From an uncultured Draconibacterium sp. (GTDB lineage Bacteria; Bacteroidota; Bacteroidia; Bacteroidales; Prolixibacteraceae), in contig NZ_CAJXTC010000003.1 of assembly GCF_913060805.1 (NCBI RefSeq), positions 62,001-126,000 on the forward strand: 64,000 nucleotides of DNA. The letters run 5' to 3'. Under the pieces are notes generated by a model. It was not told the origin of the DNA and did not search any database. It was given only the letters and a program-made list of their open reading frames with translations. This document shows positions 18,172 through 26,609 of the stretch, piece by piece (position 1 is the stretch's first letter; each line of letters starts with the position of its first letter). The position numbers and the translations under genes were made by a program.

Positions 18172-20520
18172 TTAAAATTTAAAGTTATAAGTGATTGATG
18201 GGATAGGGGCTCCGATAATCGACAGGCGGATAAATTCCGTTTGATTCGGATTATCTTCGTTTGCTCCGGGAGTAATCGAATAGGCATTTCTTCGTCCGTA
18301 AACATTGTACACCGATACGTTTATCGATTGTTTAAAACGTCGGTTCACATTTTTTTTAAAGTCGTAAGTAAACGACAGGTCAAGTCGGTTATAATCAGGA
18401 ATCCGGTTGCTGTTGCGGGCCGAATATTCGTATACCTGGTTTCCCTGAACATAGTATTTGGCCACCGGGTACGATGTTGGATTTCCGGTTGCATAAACAA
18501 AGTTGGCTGCAAAATTCCAGCGGTCGTTCAGTTGGTAACTCGATACCAGCGAAAGGTCGTGAGTGCGGTCGTACGACGATGGGTATGGATTTCCGTTGTT
18601 GATACCCGGAATTTCGCGTTCGGTTTTCGACCATGTGTAACCCGCCCAACCGGTAAGTTTTCCTTTCGATTTTTTCACCAGTGCTTCCAATCCTTTCGAA
18701 GTGCCCGAACCGTGCAGCAATTCAGTTTCAATTGCATCGTTCAGGAATAGTTCAGCTCCTTCAATATAGTCCAAAACATTTTGCATGTCTTTGTAATAAA
18801 CCTCAACCGATGTTTCCCACATATTTTGCTGAAAGTTTCGGAAATAACCTAGCGACACCTGGTCGACTTTTAGTGGTTTTATGTATGTGCTCGATGGTAG
18901 CCAAATATCCAGCGGAGTAGGCGACTGCGTGTTCGAAATAAGGTGCAGGTTTTGCACCATCCGGTTGTACGATCCTTTTACCGAGCTGTTCCGGTCGAGC
19001 GTATATTTCATGCTGAAACGTGGCTCCAAATGTACAAATGCATCACCAATTTTATCCTTCTTCCCGTAGCTGATGGTTTCGATAAGTTCATTTTCATCAG
19101 GATTTTCAGGATCCTCGTAAATGTTTACTTCTCCTTTACCAACCTGCTGGAAATGACTTAAGCGCACGCCGTATTGCATTGAAAAACGATCGGAGATCTT
19201 CTGTTCGTTCGAAAGATAAACCGCACTTTCAATGGCGTTGTAGTGCGCCAGTTCCATATCCGAAAACATCGAGTTATCGCCGTTGGTAGTAATCTTACCC
19301 GGGCGGAATTCATGTCTGATGGTATTCACCCCAAACTTTACGGTGTTTTGGGGATTTGCAAACCAGGTAAAATCCGCTTTTCCGTTGTAGTCTTTTATTC
19401 TTGATGACCAATCGAAGTTATCAGCATTCTCTCCCGGAACTCCAAGTTTGTAATCGTAGTTGGAAAAAATGGCCGAAATATTCATAAAAATCTTATCGCC
19501 GAAAATGTGGTTCCAGCGGGCTGTTGCGGTGGCATTTCCCCAACGCATGTACATCGATTCGCCCATCTCAAAAACATCTTCGCCCATATACCCCGAAAGA
19601 TAAATGCGGTTATTGTTGTTGATAACGAGATTCGATTTTCCATTTAAATCGTAGAAATACATGGTGTTATCTGCCAGCTCATCTATACCGGCAGCTTTAC
19701 CTAAAATATCGTAGTAAGTGCGGCGTCCGGCCAGTAGGAAACTCCATTTATCTTTAATAATTGGGCCTTCCAAAGTTAAGCGGCTCGACAGGTTTCCAAT
19801 TCCGCCATCGAAACCAAACTGTTTGGAGTTACCATCTTTTTGGCGGATATCGATTACCGACGATGCTTTTCCGCCGTATTCGGCCGGAATACCACTTTTG
19901 TACACCTGAATATCTTTAATGGCATTTGAGTTAAATACCGAAAAGAAACCCATCAGGTGCGAGGCATTGTAAACCGGTGCTTCGTCAAGGATCATCAGGT
20001 TTTCGTCGGGGCCACCGCCACGAACGTACAAACCCGAACTGGCCTCACCGCCACTTTGAATACCGGGCAACAGCTGAATGGTGCGGATAATATCCACTTC
20101 GCCCATAAATGCCGGAAGTTTCTGAATGGTTTTCACCGGAAGTTTTTCCATTCCCATTTCAATACGTTCCACATTGGCATTGGCAGCTTCGCCGCTTACA
20201 ATAATCTCTTCCATTACTTCGGTGTTTTCCTGTAACGAAAGCGAAATGTTTAGACTTTCCCCGGCATCAATCTTCTGTTTAATGGTTTGGTAACCGATAA
20301 ACGAAACCTGAAGCGTGTAGCTTCCTTCGGGAATGGTAAGAGAGTAAAATCCGTAGGCATTTGATGCGGTGCCCTGTTTCAGTTCTTCAACATAAACCGT
20401 AGCACCAATCAGCGCTTCTCCGTTGGAAGCGTCTCTGAGGTAACCACTTAAGGTAATGTTCTGTGCTTGTACTGCAACTCCGGTTGTAAGGAGAAGGAGT
20501 AACATCATTGTTTTCATCAT
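18172..20520 (-). CDS. TonB-dependent receptor with carboxypeptidase-regulatory domain
   Basis: 782 residues from the ATG at 20520; an in-frame extension of 40 residues upstream has no signal character and I reject it. Signal peptide 1-20 ('LLLLLLTTGVAVQAQ' type), a CarboxypepD_reg beta-sandwich (about 21-105, 'LSGYLRDASNGEALIGATV'), a plug domain (about 115-225, 'LYVRGGGPDENLMILDEAPVYN'), then a barrel ending 'SITYNFKF' with C-terminal Phe. Its operon partner is a DUF4249 lipoprotein. A TACTTTTG sequence at 20596-20603 (minus strand) is a possible -7 box. Confidence 0.92.
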   Translation of the reverse strand: MMKTMMLLLLLTTGVAVQAQNITLSGYLRDASNGEALIGATVYVEELKQGTASNAYGFYSLTIPEGSYTLQVSFIGYQTIKQKIDAGESLNISLSLQENTEVMEEIIVSGEAANANVERIEMGMEKLPVKTIQKLPAFMGEVDIIRTIQLLPGIQSGGEASSGLYVRGGGPDENLMILDEAPVYNASHLMGFFSVFNSNAIKDIQVYKSGIPAEYGGKASSVIDIRQKDGNSKQFGFDGGIGNLSSRLTLEGPIIKDKWSFLLAGRRTYYDILGKAAGIDELADNTMYFYDLNGKSNLVINNNNRIYLSGYMGEDVFEMGESMYMRWGNATATARWNHIFGDKIFMNISAIFSNYDYKLGVPGENADNFDWSSRIKDYNGKADFTWFANPQNTVKFGVNTIRHEFRPGKITTNGDNSMFSDMELAHYNAIESAVYLSNEQKISDRFSMQYGVRLSHFQQVGKGEVNIYEDPENPDENELIETISYGKKDKIGDAFVHLEPRFSMKYTLDRNSSVKGSYNRMVQNLHLISNTQSPTPLDIWLPSSTYIKPLKVDQVSLGYFRNFQQNMWETSVEVYYKDMQNVLDYIEGAELFLNDAIETELLHGSGTSKGLEALVKKSKGKLTGWAGYTWSKTEREIPGINNGNPYPSSYDRTHDLSLVSSYQLNDRWNFAANFVYATGNPTSYPVAKYYVQGNQVYEYSARNSNRIPDYNRLDLSFTYDFKKNVNRRFKQSINVSVYNVYGRRNAYSITPGANEDNPNQTEFIRLSIIGAPIPSITYNFKF

Positions 20521-20748
20521 TTTTTGGCTTTTGTTTCTAATTGTTTTCTGTTTTTGGATGTTTGGCTGAACATCCACATTGTTTTCTAGCTCCAACAAAA
20601 GTAATACATCATATAAATCTGCTTTTATAAATCCGACCAATGGACGTTTTTAGTCGACAAGCGATACGAATTTATATTTTTGTTGTTTCTGTAAATAGTG
20701 ACAGCAAAAAATGAGGAGGGTTACAGTTTAAGGAAAACTTTTTTGAAA

Positions 20749-21933
20749 TTAGTGTTGAATAATAACCTTTTGCGAGTGTTGAAATGCATCGGAACTAACG
20801 GTTACAATATAGGTTCCGTTGGTAAGGTCTTGAACAGTAATTCGTTCGTTGCTGTAGGCAGTTTTATAAACTTTACTTAGCTGACCTTTTGTATTATAAA
20901 TTTGAACGGTTAATTGCTGGTTGAATTGTTGATCGGGGTGGAAAAACTGGAACGATGACGAGGCAGGGCTCGGGAAAATGTAAGCCGATTCGGTAGACAA
21001 ATGGCTGGTGTTATCGCGCCAATCGCGAATGCCGTTATTGTTTGAATCGATTGGATTGCAGCTACTGGCAGTTGAATTTTGCCAGTCAGAACCTTTTGTC
21101 ATTTGGTCAAAAAAATCGTCGAGCCCATCTCGGTCCTGGTCGGCAAACAATAACTGAATACCGGCCTTATTTTCCAAGGATAAATTGGAAGCTTCAATCA
21201 AATCACTTACACCGTCGCCATCCGAATCTTTATCTATCATATCGGGTAGCCCATCTCGGTCAGTGTCAACCGGATTGTAGCAAGTGCCACCCATTTCTGT
21301 ATCGTAGGCATCGTCCCATCCGTTTTGGTTGGCATCAATACCTGAAGGCGCAATGTAGTTATGTTCCTGTTGCCATTCGATGTTATCGGTTATTCCATCG
21401 TTGTCGCTGTCGATATCGAAATTATTTGGAATACCGTCATTGTCGGAGTCCAGTCCTATTCCGTCTAGATAATCCGGAAGTCCGTCGTTATCATTATCCA
21501 TGTCGGCGTAATTCGGAATGTCATCCAAATCAGCATTTTCTATAACTTTAATGAATACACTTCCCAATGCACTGTATTCATTGTCAGTAAGTTCTTTAAT
21601 GTAATATTCGAAACTGAAGTTACCCACAAATTTTTCCGGTATCTGCAATCTGAAATGCCCGTTTTTCTCCATTGTAAGCAAAGCCTCTCTCGGAGAAGCA
21701 GCAAAGATGATCTCAATTTTGTCTCCGTTCGGATCATAATCGTTAATCATTACGTCTCCGTAAAATACCAGATCGTATTGGGCAGCAAGAATAAAGGTGT
21801 CGTTTTGAGCCACAGGTGGAACGTTCCAATCATTTTCGCTGGTTAGATTCGATGCTCCGAGAATTGTAGAAAAACTAATAAGAAGTACCAAAAGGAGCAC
21901 GCCCTGTTTCCATATTTTGGCCTGTATTTTCAA
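20749..21933 (-). CDS. Secreted Asp-rich repeat protein with T9SS sorting domain
   Basis: 394 residues. Signal peptide (about 1-27), an Ig/cadherin-like segment with 'PPVAQNDTF' and 'NDYDPNGDKIEI' (about 40-135), then calcium-binding D-x-D-x-DG-x-x-D repeats (about 138-305; for example 'DSDNDGIPNNFDIDSDNDG'). The last 75 residues have the type A type IX secretion pattern: 'FPSPASSSFQF', 'VQIYNTKGQL' and 'LTNGTYIVTV' before 'QKVIIQH'. The protein is therefore predicted to cross the outer membrane by T9SS and be attached at the surface. Role unknown, perhaps adhesion. It is monocistronic. Confidence 0.85.
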   Translation of the reverse strand: MKIQAKIWKQGVLLLVLLISFSTILGASNLTSENDWNVPPVAQNDTFILAAQYDLVFYGDVMINDYDPNGDKIEIIFAASPREALLTMEKNGHFRLQIPEKFVGNFSFEYYIKELTDNEYSALGSVFIKVIENADLDDIPNYADMDNDNDGLPDYLDGIGLDSDNDGIPNNFDIDSDNDGITDNIEWQQEHNYIAPSGIDANQNGWDDAYDTEMGGTCYNPVDTDRDGLPDMIDKDSDGDGVSDLIEASNLSLENKAGIQLLFADQDRDGLDDFFDQMTKGSDWQNSTASSCNPIDSNNNGIRDWRDNTSHLSTESAYIFPSPASSSFQFFHPDQQFNQQLTVQIYNTKGQLSKVYKTAYSNERITVQDLTNGTYIVTVSSDAFQHSQKVIIQH

Positions 21934-22142
21934 AATGGGTTCGTATTACACAAATGTACGCAGATACTGAGGGGGTTACACAATAATAATTGCTGAATTG
22001 GAGGTGTAAGAAGTTTGTTTTTTTTGCGTATATAGCTTAGCGAAGCTAGGCATTATTGTATTATCTGTAAGGAAATATAACCTTATAGTAGGTGTTATAT
22101 TGAGTGTTGTCTAAGGAATTGAGTGATAAAGCTTCGCTTACT

Positions 22143-23168
22143 CTATTTTAATTGTGATGAGTTTCGAACAATAAGCTCCGTTTCCATCATAATCGTTTCG
22201 TAAGTTTGGGGTTTTGTTTTGCTGCTAATTTGTTTGATTAATAGTTCAGCAGCTTTCTGCCCCATCTCAAAACCGGGCTGTTTAATGGTGGAAATTGAAG
22301 GTGTTACCAGCTCGCTAAACGGCTCGTTACTAAAACCCACAATAGCAATATCTTCAGGCACTTTAATGCCCTTTTCATTTAGATAAATAATGGCACTCAA
22401 TGCTGTGGTGTCGTTGGCACAAAAAATGGCATCGGGTCTTTCTTTTGTTTTCAGAATCTTCTTAATGGCATTCAGTCCGTCTTCGCGAGTAAGGCTGTTG
22501 TGCAAAATCTGGTCTTCGTTAATCTCAAGTCCTGCATCGCTAATTGCCTGTCGGTAACCGGCTTCACGTTTTGCGTAGATTTGCAGGTTGAGAGGTCCGC
22601 CAATATGCGCCACTTTTTTTCGGCCTTGTTCAATCAAATGCTGCGTAGCCCGGTAGGCTCCGCCAAAATCGTCGACAACAATTTTATGCGCCGGAATTTC
22701 TTCAACGATCCTGTCGAAAAAGACCAGTGGAATATTTCTTTCCGAAAAAAGTTTCAGGTGATCGTAGGTTTGGGTTTCCATTCCAATCGACAAAATCAAT
22801 CCATCAACACGGTTCGAAAACAAAGAGTGAGCAATGGTACTTTCCTTTTCCAGCTTATCGTTCGATTGCGAAATGGTAACCGCAAATCCCTGTTTGTAAG
22901 CTACCTCTTCAATTCCGGAAATAACCGATGAAAAAAAATGACGATTGATCAGTGGAACAATTACGCCAATAGTATTGGTGCGCCGGGTACGTAAATTTGC
23001 CGCCATAACATTGGGCCGGTACCCCATTTCAATGGCCGCTTTTTTGATCTTTTTCCGTGTCGCTTCGCTAATCAGTGGATTGTCTTTTAAGGCACGCGAA
23101 ACAGTGGAAGCCGAAATATTCAGCTTTTTGGCGATATCGTGAATTGTAATTTCCGGTTTTTGCACCAT
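22143..23168 (-). CDS. LacI-family repressor, probably of the kdu operon
   Basis: 341 residues. N-terminal LacI helix-turn-helix (about 8-30, '[20 protein letters not shown]') and hinge ('[20 protein letters not shown]'), then a periplasmic-binding-protein-like sensor domain. It diverges from kduI-kduD-DUF4861. The 123-nt gap between them contains a perfect 14-bp palindrome centred on CG, the type LacI proteins bind, which covers the -33 elements of both promoters. This suggests it represses both itself and the kdu operon, with an uronate derivative as likely inducer. The inducer is inferred only from the neighbours. Confidence 0.93.
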   Translation of the reverse strand: MVQKPEITIHDIAKKLNISASTVSRALKDNPLISEATRKKIKKAAIEMGYRPNVMAANLRTRRTNTIGVIVPLINRHFFSSVISGIEEVAYKQGFAVTISQSNDKLEKESTIAHSLFSNRVDGLILSIGMETQTYDHLKLFSERNIPLVFFDRIVEEIPAHKIVVDDFGGAYRATQHLIEQGRKKVAHIGGPLNLQIYAKREAGYRQAISDAGLEINEDQILHNSLTREDGLNAIKKILKTKERPDAIFCANDTTALSAIIYLNEKGIKVPEDIAIVGFSNEPFSELVTPSISTIKQPGFEMGQKAAELLIKQISSKTKPQTYETIMMETELIVRNSSQLK

Positions 23169-23187
23169 TTGTAGTGTTATTTAACGG

Positions 23188-23217
23188 CAAAGTTAAGAAT
23201 ATTTTTAATCAATGCAA
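23188..23217 (-). promoter_or_regulatory. Promoter of the LacI-family gene
   Basis: On the minus strand: TTG (23215-23217), 19 nt, TAACTTTG (23188-23195), an exact TAnnTTTG. The TTG lies inside the palindromic operator, so the repressor should also control its own gene. Confidence 0.65.
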
Positions 23218-23226
23218 TCGATTGCA
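23213..23226. promoter_or_regulatory. LacI-type operator
   Basis: TGCAATCGATTGCA is a perfect 14-bp palindrome with the central CG typical of LacI/PurR-family operators. Both halves are shared with promoter elements: its left half holds the -33 TTG of the minus-strand promoter and its right half holds that of the kdu promoter. Confidence 0.75.
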
Positions 23227-23252
23227 ATTCTATTTCTTTCTTCTTACATTTG
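23222..23252 (+). promoter_or_regulatory. Promoter of kduI-kduD
   Basis: TTG (23222-23224), 20 nt, TACATTTG (23245-23252) matches the consensus. The TTG is part of the operator palindrome, so bound repressor would block recognition. The leader before the kduI ATG is about 30 nt. Confidence 0.7.
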
Positions 23253-23290
23253 CAGAATTAGATCGTTTTAAGAATAAAAAATTAAATATT

Positions 23291-24133
23291 ATGGCAACAA
23301 TTTATGAAAGAAGGTATGCTTATCATCCTGAGGATTTTAAGAAATACGATACAGAAAAAATCAGAAAAGAGTTTTTAGTGGAAAACCTGATGGAAGAAGG
23401 TAACGTTCGTATGGTTTATTCTTCGATTGAACGTTACATTGTTGGTGGTGCAGTTCCAACAACCGACGACCTTCCGCTGGAAACTATCGACCCGCTAAAA
23501 GCTGCCTATTTTTGCGAGCGCCGCGAAGTTGGTGTAATGAATGTTGGGGGCACCGGAACTGTTGTGGTTGACGGAACGGAGTACAAAATGAATTACAAAG
23601 ATGCTTTGTACATTGGCCGTGGAAGCAAAGAAGTTACTTTTAAATCGGATGACGCAGCCAAGCCTGCACACTTTTATTTTAACTCGGCGCCGGCACACAA
23701 AGAATATCCAACCAAACAGGTAACACTGGCCGATGCCAATGTGCTGCATTTGGGAAGTCTGGAAACATCGAACGAGCGAAATATTAACCAGCTGATGATT
23801 AACACGGTTGTTGACACTTGCCAGCTGCAAATGGGAATGACTGAATTAAAACCGGGAAGCGTTTGGAACACCATGCCGGCACATCAGCACACTCGCCGTA
23901 ACGAGGTTTATTTCTATTTTGAAGTTCCTGAAGAACAGGCTGTTTGTCATTTTATGGGCGAGCCACAGGAAACACGTCACATCTGGATGAAAAACGAACA
24001 AGCGGTGATTTCTCCTGAGTGGTCGATCCACTCGGCTGCCGGAACGTCAAACTACATTTTTATTTGGGGAATGGCAGGCGAAAACCTGGATTACACCGAT
24101 ATGGATGTTATTCAACCACAGGAATTGAGATAG
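23291..24133 (+). CDS. kduI: 5-dehydro-4-deoxy-D-glucuronate isomerase
   Basis: 280 residues from the ATG at 23291 (E. coli KduI has 278). Converts 4-deoxy-L-threo-5-hexosulose uronate, the product of unsaturated uronate release, into 3-deoxy-D-glycero-2,5-hexodiulosonate. The zinc site of the cupin fold is intact: His198 and His200 in '[15 protein letters not shown]', Glu205, and His247 in 'WSIHSAAG', each two residues later than in E. coli. I reject an upstream in-frame extension because it would run through the promoter. First gene of the LacI-controlled operon. Confidence 0.96.
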   Translation: MATIYERRYAYHPEDFKKYDTEKIRKEFLVENLMEEGNVRMVYSSIERYIVGGAVPTTDDLPLETIDPLKAAYFCERREVGVMNVGGTGTVVVDGTEYKMNYKDALYIGRGSKEVTFKSDDAAKPAHFYFNSAPAHKEYPTKQVTLADANVLHLGSLETSNERNINQLMINTVVDTCQLQMGMTELKPGSVWNTMPAHQHTRRNEVYFYFEVPEEQAVCHFMGEPQETRHIWMKNEQAVISPEWSIHSAAGTSNYIFIWGMAGENLDYTDMDVIQPQELR

Positions 24134-24168
24134 GATACTTCGAAATCAATCAACAAAATTAACTGAAA

Positions 24169-24966
24169 ATGATACAGGAATTATTCGACCTAAGCGGAAA
24201 AGTTGCACTGGTTACCGGTGGAACCCACGGCATTGGAATGGCCGTTGGAGTGACGCTGGCAAAGGCAGGCGCTAAAGTTTGTGTGAATGGTCGCTCGGAC
24301 GATAAATTGGCCGATTGCAAAACAGAATATGCCAAAGCGGGAGTTGATGTTTATACCATAAATTTCGATGTTACCGACGAGGTAGCTGTTGATAAGGGGA
24401 TTTCGACGATTGAAAAGGAAGTTGGCCCGATTGATATTCTTGTAAATAACGCAGGAATTATAAAACGTATTCCTATTCTTGATTTAAAAGTTGACGACTT
24501 TAAGGAAGTAATTGATATTGATTTGGTTGCTCCGTTTATTGTGGCTAAACGTGTTGCTCCTAAAATGATTGAGAACCGTTCGGGAAAAATCATAAATATG
24601 TGTTCGATGATGAGCGTTTACGGCCGTAATTCAGTGTCAGCTTATGCTTCGGCAAAAGGTGGTTTGAAATTGTTAACAGCAAATATGTGCTGCGAGTGGG
24701 CAAAATACAATGTGCAGATCAACGGAATTGGTCCGGGTTACATTGCCACGCCGCAAACTGCGCCGATCCGTGAGGGAGCTCATCCGTTTAACGATTTGGT
24801 GATGACACGTACGCCGGCAAACCGTTGGGGCGAACCCGAAGACGTTGGAAATGCAGCCTTGTTTTTGGCATCGAAAGCTGCCGATTTTGTAAACGGACAA
24901 GTGCTTTATGTCGACGGTGGAATTTTGGCCAATTTCGGTTACGTAAAAGGCGAAAACGATATTTAG
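24169..24966 (+). CDS. kduD: 2-dehydro-3-deoxy-D-gluconate 5-dehydrogenase (SDR)
   Basis: 265 residues. NAD(P)-dependent reduction of 2,5-diketo-3-deoxygluconate to KDG, the step after KduI. Classical short-chain dehydrogenase: 'TGGTHGIG' cofactor loop (16-23), 'NNAG' (93-96), Ser146 and the Tyr159-x3-Lys163 pair in 'YASAK'. It lies 35 nt after kduI in the same direction. KDG kinase and aldolase genes are not in the window, so KDG must be handled elsewhere. Confidence 0.95.
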   Translation: MIQELFDLSGKVALVTGGTHGIGMAVGVTLAKAGAKVCVNGRSDDKLADCKTEYAKAGVDVYTINFDVTDEVAVDKGISTIEKEVGPIDILVNNAGIIKRIPILDLKVDDFKEVIDIDLVAPFIVAKRVAPKMIENRSGKIINMCSMMSVYGRNSVSAYASAKGGLKLLTANMCCEWAKYNVQINGIGPGYIATPQTAPIREGAHPFNDLVMTRTPANRWGEPEDVGNAALFLASKAADFVNGQVLYVDGGILANFGYVKGENDI

Positions 24967-25059
24967 TAATTAACTGGGAAATAGTGTATTGGAAACAAAA
25001 GTGCGAAATGGTAGCTTGTTTCTGATACACTTTTTTTATTCAATAAAACTAAACCAATC

Positions 25060-26325
25060 ATGAAGAAAATTATTCCATTTGGTATTTTGTTTCTGATACT
25101 GTTTGCTTCGTGTACGCAGCAACCTAAAGTTTCGCTTAAAAATCCTTTGGCGGAAGAACGAAGCGATGAAGTGATCGTATTTTCCCGCGAAGAAATTGCA
25201 ACAAAAATTGCGTTGGAAGAGGGCAAATTTCCTGTTTTTAAGACCAGTGATAAGACGATTCCCAGCCAGGTTGACGATTTGGACGGCGATGGAAACTGGG
25301 ACGAAGTTGTTTTGTTGATGGATTTGAAAGCCAATGAAACTGTGGAAGCGACAATCGAATTGATCTCTGAATCGGATTATCCAAAAGTTGAAAAACGCAC
25401 CAATCTACGATTGGGAATTCATCAGGAAGACGGATCGTACAAAGAAGTGGATTACTACGAAGCTGTTCCGGTTAGCGAGCCTTTTAAAATTATTGCACAA
25501 GGAGAAGGCGTGACCTGGGAAAATGACAAGATCGCATTCCGGGTTTATTTCGATTGCCGAAATGTAAAAGACTTGTTCGGTAAACGCAAACCGGTAATGG
25601 TGGCCGACGATGTTCATACGCCGGCTATTCCTGATTATCATGTTTTGAACGATTGGGGAATGGACGTTTTGCATTGTGGCAGCTCACTGGGATCGGGTGG
25701 AATTGCGTTAATGAGAAATGATTCATTGTATCGGTTGGGATCGACCGATGTTTACGAATACCAAAAAATAGTTGAAGGTCCGATCCGTTCGGTTTTCGAT
25801 TTGAAATACGCAGGGTGGCATGTTGATGGTGAAGAGATGGAAGCTGTGGAACGCATTACCATTTATCCCGGGAAATACTGGTTTGAGTCGGATGTAACGG
25901 TTTACGGATGTGCTGAAGGCGATCAGATTGTAACAGGTATTGTTACCTCGCAATTGAAAAAGGATCCGTTCCAATTTGAGGTGGCTGATTTTACTTGTAT
26001 TGGAACCCACGATGTACAATCGTTGAATAATGATGAGCTAGGAATGGCAGTGATTGTTCCTAAAACAGAAGCTGGTAAAATTGGACGGACCAGCGATATT
26101 AACTGGTTTGAAAAAGGTTTTAAAACTGTGCCGGAAAAAGGTTTTAGCAACATCATTTCAGAAACGTATTACATCGGGCAGAAATGCAAAGATGCCCAAT
26201 CGGCGAAACATCATTTCTTTTCGGTTTGGGGACTGGATAAAGACCAATGGAAAACGGAAGAAGGTTTCCGGGAGTACATTTCTGACGAGGCTGGAAAGTT
26301 ATCTTCACCAATTCAAAAACTTTAG
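25060..26325 (+). CDS. DUF4861 family lipoprotein
   Basis: 421 residues. Signal peptide with lipobox L-F-A-S-C (Cys18). The body matches what I know of DUF4861: an early 'DDLDGDGNWDEVVLLMDL' segment, then 'PDYHVLNDWGMDVLHCGSSLGSGG' and a C-terminal beta-rich half. DUF4861 proteins are found in Bacteroidota loci for uronate-containing polysaccharides. No catalytic residues are recognised by me. It is third in the kdu unit, 93 nt after kduD, so a role on unsaturated uronides or the parent polymer is likely but unproven. Confidence 0.85.
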   Translation: MKKIIPFGILFLILFASCTQQPKVSLKNPLAEERSDEVIVFSREEIATKIALEEGKFPVFKTSDKTIPSQVDDLDGDGNWDEVVLLMDLKANETVEATIELISESDYPKVEKRTNLRLGIHQEDGSYKEVDYYEAVPVSEPFKIIAQGEGVTWENDKIAFRVYFDCRNVKDLFGKRKPVMVADDVHTPAIPDYHVLNDWGMDVLHCGSSLGSGGIALMRNDSLYRLGSTDVYEYQKIVEGPIRSVFDLKYAGWHVDGEEMEAVERITIYPGKYWFESDVTVYGCAEGDQIVTGIVTSQLKKDPFQFEVADFTCIGTHDVQSLNNDELGMAVIVPKTEAGKIGRTSDINWFEKGFKTVPEKGFSNIISETYYIGQKCKDAQSAKHHFFSVWGLDKDQWKTEEGFREYISDEAGKLSSPIQKL

Positions 26326-26346
26326 TCTAATTGTGATAAAGTTACA

Positions 26347-26392
26347 CTGAGCGAAGTCGAAGTGTAATCCAACAATCTTCGACTACGCTCAG
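26347..26392. repeat. Short palindromic (REP-like) repeat
   Basis: CTGAGCGAAGTCGAAG (26347-26362) pairs with CTTCGACTACGCTCAG (26377-26392) with one mismatch. This 'CTGAGCGxAGTCGAAG' palindrome resembles an intergenic repeat I know to recur in many bacterial genomes including Bacteroidota. It lies just after the DUF4861 stop codon. Confidence 0.65.
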
Positions 26393-26403
26393 ATTGACTT
26401 TCG

Positions 26404-26609
26404 AAATAGAAATTCAGCAGGTGAATATTATTCCTTGCACCGTCTTTCACGGCGGTGATATCGAATAACAAGATGAAACTGATTTTTTTAGGATTTTTGT
26501 GAAATTTAGTTTACAAAAATCCTAAAAAAATCTATGATTAAAGGAGCTTTTTTATCACCGCTCTAAAGAACGGTGCAAAAGATAGTCACCTGCTGAATTT
26601 TTTATTTTA
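26404..26609. repeat. Composite palindrome of about 200 bp (MITE-like or long RNA hairpin)
   Basis: Three nested pairs of arms share one centre. The outer pair is a perfect 14 bp (26411-26424 with 26586-26599, AATTCAGCAGGTGA), continuing imperfectly outward. The middle pair is an imperfect 26 bp (26435-26460 with 26553-26578) whose ends TTGCACCG and GCGGTGATA match exactly. The inner pair is a perfect 20 bp (26481-26500 with 26513-26532) around a 12-nt loop. Each middle arm can also fold on itself (CACCG/CGGTG). It fills the gap between convergent DUF4861 and GH92 genes and starts directly at the GH92 stop codon. No ORF inside. Confidence 0.75.

Noticed and set aside
20521-20640. 40-residue N-terminal extension of the TonB receptor at 18172
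   Set aside because: The extension has no signal-peptide character and would place the real signal peptide inside the protein; the ATG at 20520 gives a normal secretory start.
20749-21933. Calcium-repeat protein as an OmpA-family paralogue
   Set aside because: There is no OmpA C-terminal domain; the C terminus has the type IX secretion sorting pattern instead.
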